A stretch of DNA of 9,461 bases. Origin: an uncultured Acidaminococcus sp. (GTDB lineage Bacteria > Bacillota > Negativicutes > Acidaminococcales > Acidaminococcaceae). The notes under the pieces are model-generated. The model was not told where the DNA came from and ran no database searches. It saw only the letters and a program-made list of their open reading frames with translations. The DNA lies in contig CAAGJR010000014.1 in assembly GCA_900770265.1 (NCBI GenBank), positions 1-9,461 of the forward strand, given 5' to 3'. Each line of letters starts with the position of its first letter. The first letter of the stretch is position 1. Both the position numbers and the translations under genes were made by a program. Below, piece by piece: positions 6,056 through 9,461 of the stretch.

Positions 6056-7030
6056 TCAGGAACTGACTTTCTGGTCTTTCCTGAATTGTTCGGCACCGGG
6101 TGCAAACGGCAGGTCCAGATCCTTGAAGAACGATTGTTTCGGGTCCGCCCACAGGAACGGATATTTGCTGTGCAGTTCCCCCCAGTGCCCCCACAGCCGT
6201 GCCAGGAAGCTCCGGGTCTGGTTCGCATCCAGTTTGTCGGTGCTGAGCAGCAGACAGTCCATGCCCACGGTATTGCAGGGCTGCAGCTGGTTGGGATACG
6301 TCCCCACCGGGATCACCATCATCCGGTACTGGGGATACACCGCCAGCAGGTCTTCCGCCGCCTGGCCCTCGATGGGCACCAGCACCAGCTGCCGCTGCCG
6401 GGCCAAATCGTAGAACGCCCGATGGGGCAGCCCCGACGTGACGAACGCCGCGTCCACAGTGCCTTCCTTCAGGGCCTTCACTTCTTCGTCCACAGAAAGG
6501 TACTGGATCCGGACCTCGTCTTCCGGGATGCCGGCCGCTTCCAGAATCTGCCGGGCATCGTAGGCAGAACCGGAACCGGCGGCCCCCACTGCCAGGGTAC
6601 GGCCCCGCAGGTCCGCCAGCTTCCGGATGCCCGTCACGTCGTAGGTGATGATCTGCACCGTCTCCGGATACAGCACCCCCAGCACCTGCAGGTTTTCCTT
6701 CGCCTTACCGGCGTACTGGTCCGTACCGGTCAGGGCCGCATAGGCCACATCGCTCTGGGCAAAGGCCAGGTCCGCCCGTCCTTCCGATAACAGTTCGATA
6801 TTGGCCACAGAACCGGAGCCCCCCACCTGTTTCAGCTGGGGCTGTTTGCCGTCCCCGTTCAGCAGCGACACCATGTCTTCGCCCAGGGTACTGTAGTCGC
6901 CGTTACTCTGGCCGGCTACCAGCACCAGTTCCTTCGGAGGCTTGTTCCCCCGGGCCTGGTCTTTGTTCTGGCCGCATCCTGCTGTGAATAAAAAAAGCAG
7001 GGCCAGAACGAAAAGGAGCAGTTTCTTCAT
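6056..7030 (-). CDS. TAXI-family TRAP transporter substrate-binding lipoprotein
   Basis: TAXI proteins are extracytoplasmic ligand-binding subunits of TRAP transporters, which import organic acids such as dicarboxylates or glutamate using ion gradients. The 324-residue product starts MKKLLLFVLALLFLFTAGCG, a lipoprotein signal with lipobox TAGC and acylated Cys19. The TAXI/NMT1-like fold follows: GGSGSVANIELLSEGRADLA (about 70-89), FAQSDVAYAALTG (90-102), and LRGRTLAVGAAGSGS (141-155), where the phosphate/carboxylate-type ligand loop is expected. The C-terminus is complete. ATG at 7030 is chosen because AGGAGG lies 7 nt upstream; a TTG at 7036 is too close to it. No TRAP permease (fused 4TM-12TM) gene is adjacent, which is unusual. 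It lies 30 bp after the epimerase and probably shares its transcript. The ligand cannot be told. Confidence 0.92.
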   Translation of the reverse strand: MKKLLLFVLALLFLFTAGCGQNKDQARGNKPPKELVLVAGQSNGDYSTLGEDMVSLLNGDGKQPQLKQVGGSGSVANIELLSEGRADLAFAQSDVAYAALTGTDQYAGKAKENLQVLGVLYPETVQIITYDVTGIRKLADLRGRTLAVGAAGSGSAYDARQILEAAGIPEDEVRIQYLSVDEEVKALKEGTVDAAFVTSGLPHRAFYDLARQRQLVLVPIEGQAAEDLLAVYPQYRMMVIPVGTYPNQLQPCNTVGMDCLLLSTDKLDANQTRSFLARLWGHWGELHSKYPFLWADPKQSFFKDLDLPFAPGAEQFRKDQKVSS

Positions 7031-7037
7031 CGCCAAT

Positions 7038-7043
7038 CCTCCT
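7038..7043 (-). promoter_or_regulatory. Shine-Dalgarno of the TAXI lipoprotein gene, decides its ATG
   Basis: AGGAGG is followed by 7 nt and then ATG (7030-7028). The in-frame TTG at 7036 begins one base after the motif and could not be used efficiently. The signal peptide starting MKK also reads naturally from the ATG. Confidence 0.8.
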
Positions 7044-7060
7044 TGTTCTCCCCACTTCTT

Positions 7061-7978
7061 TTATTTTTGGAAATAGGCCAGGGTCCGGCGCAGGCCGGTC
7101 TCCAGGTCCGTATACTCTTTCATGCCCAGCGTCTCCACCAGGGCCTTGTGGCTCAGCACGGAAGCGTAGATATCCCCCGGCCGCACCGGGCCGTGCTGCA
7201 CATCCATGGACCGCCCCAGGATCTTTTCCAGGATGGAGATCAGCTGGTTCAGCGACACTTCTTTATTGGTAGATACGTTCAACGTGGCGCAGCCGTCATA
7301 GCCGATGCCCGTTGCAATGGCCCGGGCCAGATCCCCGGCATAGACGAAATCTCTCGTCTGGTTGCCGTCCCCGAAAATGGTCACCGGTTCGCCCTTTGCG
7401 ATTTTCCGGGCGAACACGGAAATCACGCCGCCCTCGCCGGTCTCCCCCTGCCGTTCCCCGTACACATTGGCAAAACGGAAGATGATGTGCTTCAGGCCGA
7501 AGCACCGGCTGTACATGCGGATGTAATTTTCGCCCACCACTTTGGACAGGCCGTAGAAGGACGTGGGCGCCGGAACTTCCGTTTCTTTCAGGGGCAGGTT
7601 CTGGTTGTCCCCGTAGATGGCCGCGCTGGAGGAGAAGATGAACTGCTCCACCCCGGTCTTCCGGCAGCCTTCCAGCACGTGGACGATGCCCGTCACGTTC
7701 AGGTCCTCGTCCGCTTCCGGGTGCTCCATGGAATAGGGCACCAGGGTCTGGGCGGCCAAATGGACCACCGTCTGGAATTTTTCCCGGGCCAGGAAATCCC
7801 ACAGCTCCCGGGAACGCATATCCATCAGCTGGAACCGGGCCCCTTCCGGCACATGGTTCCGTCTGCCGGTGGACAGGTTGTCCAGCACCACCACTTCACA
7901 ATCGCCTTTGGCCAGCAGTGCCGGCACCACATGGGAGCCGATGAAACCTGCGCCCCCTGTAACCAGGATCTTCCTCAT
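7061..7978 (-). CDS. NAD-dependent sugar-nucleotide epimerase (UDP-glucose 4-epimerase-like, extended SDR)
   Basis: This is a cytoplasmic extended short-chain dehydrogenase of 305 residues that likely interconverts nucleotide sugars for surface polysaccharide or glycolipid synthesis. The Rossmann NAD-binding motif TGGAGFIG lies at 7-14, with acidic D33 (VLDNLSTG) to hold the adenosine ribose. HLAAQ (73-77), FSSSAAIYGD (115-124) with the catalytic Ser, and YGLSK (142-146) with the YxxxK Tyr/Lys pair are all present. NVYGERQ (171-177) and GPVRPGDI (263-270) are typical of GalE-like enzymes that act on UDP-hexoses. Length is close to the short GalE/WbpP-type group. The ATG at 7978 overlaps the preceding stop by four bases (ATGA), implying translational coupling with the membrane protein, and GGAGGG lies about 10 nt upstream. 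The exact substrate (UDP-Glc, UDP-GlcNAc or UDP-GlcA) is not settled, so no symbol is given. Confidence 0.88.
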   Translation of the reverse strand: MRKILVTGGAGFIGSHVVPALLAKGDCEVVVLDNLSTGRRNHVPEGARFQLMDMRSRELWDFLAREKFQTVVHLAAQTLVPYSMEHPEADEDLNVTGIVHVLEGCRKTGVEQFIFSSSAAIYGDNQNLPLKETEVPAPTSFYGLSKVVGENYIRMYSRCFGLKHIIFRFANVYGERQGETGEGGVISVFARKIAKGEPVTIFGDGNQTRDFVYAGDLARAIATGIGYDGCATLNVSTNKEVSLNQLISILEKILGRSMDVQHGPVRPGDIYASVLSHKALVETLGMKEYTDLETGLRRTLAYFQK

Positions 7979-8979
7979 GAATCCATTTCCCTCCGATCAC
8001 GGATTTTGTTCAAAATATCAAGTCCGAAGCATTTGATCGTCACGACGGCGCCGATGGTGAACGGAATGTATTCACAGAAGAAGCGCCACAGTACGGCCAG
8101 CACCCCGGATACCCCAGGCGGCAGCAGGCTGTTGAACAGCATCAGGAAGCCCCCTTCGGCCACGCCGCTGCCACCGGGCGTCGGGGTAAAATACAGGATC
8201 AGGTTGATCAGACACATCCGCCCCATGACGATGTGCAGGGGCAGGTCGATGCCGAAAGCCTTGATGAACACAGGCACTACGGAATAGATGAACAGCAGGC
8301 TGATGCCGGATTCGCAGAACGCCCGGAACACCTGCTTCGGGTTGTCCTTCAGCATGAACATGGCCTGCTGGAAATCCCGGTAGCCCAGGAAGATGGCTTC
8401 CTGCACCCGGGGCGAGAACCGCTTGCTGAACCGGGCCAGCCATTTTTCCACCCGGCCGCCCATGACCAGCCGCCACAGCAGCCAGGGTGCGCAGATGAAG
8501 AACGCACACACCAGGGCGATCACACTGGTGGGCATCCAGTCCACCAGGGCCGGGTCGAAGAAGAACACGATGGGCATCATCAAAAACAGGAACAGGATGG
8601 AGAACACCGTCCGCACGATGATGATCAGCGTGGATTTCGCCACCGGCACCCCGGCCCGCTTCATGAACATGAGCATGGCGATGCCCCCGCCGCCCTGGCC
8701 GGGTGTGATCAGGGCCAGGAAATAGTTGCTGAACACCGCATAGAAGATATGGGCATAGTCCATCTTCTCCCCCGAGATCCGGGTCAGGGTGATCAGCCGC
8801 GTGGCATCGAAGAACAGCCCGATGGACAGCGTCCCCAGGGCCAGCAGGGCGTAATACCACTTGAACGTGGTCAGATACTCCAGGGCTCGTACATCAAAAG
8901 TAAAGTATATAACGCCTGCTGACACGAGTACGATGACAACGAACAACACGCACAGCACGCGCAAAAGATTTTTATTCAT
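7975..8979 (-). CDS. UPF0104 / lysylphosphatidylglycerol synthase TM-domain (flippase-like) membrane protein
   Basis: The 334-residue protein is an integral inner-membrane protein with about seven to eight hydrophobic helices (7-27, 41-57, 79-92, 117-141, 151-171, 221-242, 250-266, 289-320). Two loops carry the family hallmarks: TPGQGGGGIAMLMFMKRAG (92-110) and TPTPGGSGVAEGGF (265-278). These define the UPF0104/LPG_synthase_TM domain, which is the flippase half of MprF. The cytosolic aminoacyl-transferase half of MprF is absent, so it should not make lysyl-PG. Stand-alone members are thought to move lipids or lipid-linked sugars, but most are uncharacterised. It is the first gene of a three-gene run with the epimerase (4-bp overlap) and the TAXI lipoprotein. 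The pairing with a sugar-nucleotide enzyme suggests glycolipid or polysaccharide work, which is inference. ATG at 8979 has only a weak Shine-Dalgarno (CAGG about 10 nt upstream). Confidence 0.88.
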   Translation of the reverse strand: MNKNLLRVLCVLFVVIVLVSAGVIYFTFDVRALEYLTTFKWYYALLALGTLSIGLFFDATRLITLTRISGEKMDYAHIFYAVFSNYFLALITPGQGGGGIAMLMFMKRAGVPVAKSTLIIIVRTVFSILFLFLMMPIVFFFDPALVDWMPTSVIALVCAFFICAPWLLWRLVMGGRVEKWLARFSKRFSPRVQEAIFLGYRDFQQAMFMLKDNPKQVFRAFCESGISLLFIYSVVPVFIKAFGIDLPLHIVMGRMCLINLILYFTPTPGGSGVAEGGFLMLFNSLLPPGVSGVLAVLWRFFCEYIPFTIGAVVTIKCFGLDILNKIRDRREMDS

Positions 8980-9007
8980 AAAGTATAACCTGCCAGTATG
9001 TTATATT

Positions 9008-9022
9008 AGGGAATGATTCCCT
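9008..9022. promoter_or_regulatory. Perfect 15-bp dyad, candidate operator or leader hairpin
   Basis: AGGGAAT-G-ATTCCCT has perfect 7-bp arms around one central base. It lies about 30 bp downstream of the predicted -10 box and about 30 bp before the flippase-like start codon. It also falls in the 19-bp gap between TTGGTA (9028-9033) and TAATAT (9003-9008), a weak second promoter-like pair. The one-base centre suits a dimeric protein site better than an RNA hairpin. Confidence 0.4.
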
Positions 9023-9052
9023 GTTTCTACCAATCGAGTACGTATATTCTAT

Positions 9053-9061
9053 ATTATAGCA
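9053..9061 (-). promoter_or_regulatory. Extended -10 promoter of the flippase-epimerase-TAXI operon
   Basis: On the minus strand TGC-TATAAT is a perfect -10 with the extended TGn element (9053-9061). No good -35 lies 16-18 bp upstream, which is tolerated for extended -10 promoters. Transcription would start near 9046 and give a leader of about 67 nt. It lies in the 122-bp gap after rnhC, the only sizeable AT-rich spacer before the operon. Confidence 0.6.
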
Positions 9062-9101
9062 TATGAAAGTGATAAAAAGGTAAACAAACCAAAAATCCCG
9101 G

Positions 9102-9461
9102 TTACAGCTGCCGGCTGTTGGCGAAGTGCAGCTTCACGAACTGGGCCAGGGCTTCCTTTCCCTGCTCCTTCACAATGCGCCGGGCCGCCGCCGTGGCCTG
9201 GGCCCCGCCCCCTTTGGGCAGGTCGAAGCCGGCCTTTTCCGCCAGTTCAGCCATGACGCCCACGAAGGCATCACGGGCCAGTATGGAAGCCGCAGCCACG
9301 GCCATATCCGCCTCCGCCCGGGGCTGCTGGTACACGTGCAGCCCGGGGAACGCCTGTTCCAGGGTGCTGGTGATCTGGTTGTGCTTCGTGAACTGGTCCA
9401 CCAGGGCATAGTGGCACTCCGGCACCTGCTGCAGCACCTTGCCCAGGGCATGGATGTGGCC
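9102..9461 (-). CDS. rnhC: Ribonuclease HIII, C-terminal fragment (5' end outside window)
   Basis: RNase HIII cleaves the RNA strand of RNA-DNA hybrids (R-loops, Okazaki primers) in the cytoplasm. The last 119 residues are present, open to the window edge, reading GHIHALGKVLQQVP at the edge. LVDQF carries one of the catalytic aspartates of the family, and AEADMAVAAASILARDAF is the conserved acidic/Ala-rich helix. FDLPKGGGAQ and KLHFANS near the end are typical of RNase HIII; the PKG(A/G)G and LHFAN signatures distinguish it from RNase HII. The N-terminal TBP-like domain and the first two catalytic acids are not in the window. The stop TAA is at 9104-9102. It is on the same strand as its downstream neighbours but is separated from them by a 122-bp gap with its own promoter. 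Confidence 0.93.
   Translation of the reverse strand, partial: GHIHALGKVLQQVPECHYALVDQFTKHNQITSTLEQAFPGLHVYQQPRAEADMAVAAASILARDAFVGVMAELAEKAGFDLPKGGGAQATAAARRIVKEQGKEALAQFVKLHFANSRQL

Noticed and set aside
4097..6790. A very long open frame (897 codons) on the plus strand opposite rnj and the TAXI gene
   Set aside because: The product is rich in His, Gln and Asp-Gly-His strings with no domain, as expected from reading GC-biased genes antisense. Both genes beneath it have complete, conserved motifs.
9084..9116. Possible rho-independent terminator after rnhC (CCGG-N9-CCGG followed by five T on the minus strand)
   Set aside because: The stem is only four base pairs, overlaps the stop codon, and the T-run is short. 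It could be a weak terminator but is not supported well enough to annotate.

Overview
The window is a GC-rich bacterial chromosome segment carrying eight genes, all on the minus strand, so transcription runs from high to low coordinates. The genes suggest a Firmicutes-type bacterium: it has RNase J and RNase HIII, and the order rnj-ftsK-rodZ-rimO is familiar from that phylum. High GC, a TAXI-type substrate-binding lipoprotein and the overall gene set would fit the Negativicutes (for example an Acidaminococcaceae member). That placement is inference, not something the sequence proves. I see no phage, IS, CRISPR, tRNA or rRNA.

From the upstream (right) end: the C-terminal 119 residues of RNase HIII (rnhC, 9102-9461) enter from the window edge. 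A 122-bp intergenic region follows, with an extended -10 promoter and a perfect 15-bp dyad. It leads into a likely envelope operon: a UPF0104/LPG-synthase-TM-type membrane protein (7975-8979), an NAD-dependent sugar-nucleotide epimerase coupled to it by an ATGA overlap (7061-7978), and a TAXI-family substrate-binding lipoprotein (6056-7030) with no permease beside it.

A strong promoter (TTGCAA-17-TATAAT, 6007-6035) lies directly after that operon. It drives a leader of about 155-160 nt with three inverted repeats and then a housekeeping operon: ribonuclease J (4106-5842), the DNA translocase FtsK/SpoIIIE (1743-4070), a long RodZ-like HTH membrane protein (215-1714) and the 5' end of rimO (1-167), which leaves the window. 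The gaps are 28-47 bp and no convincing terminator separates the genes, so co-transcription is likely. The operon joins RNA turnover, chromosome segregation, cell shape and ribosome modification. Three of its four genes start with TTG or GTG, each placed by a Shine-Dalgarno sequence. A GC-rich palindromic element, resembling dispersed repeats, fills the rodZ-rimO gap.

The genes themselves are ordinary core genes; I found no new multi-gene system. The points worth a second look are the rnj leader and its promoter dyad, the KREQ repeat tail of RNase J, the orphan TAXI protein, the operator-like dyad before the membrane-protein operon, the very long RodZ linker, and the palindromic repeat.
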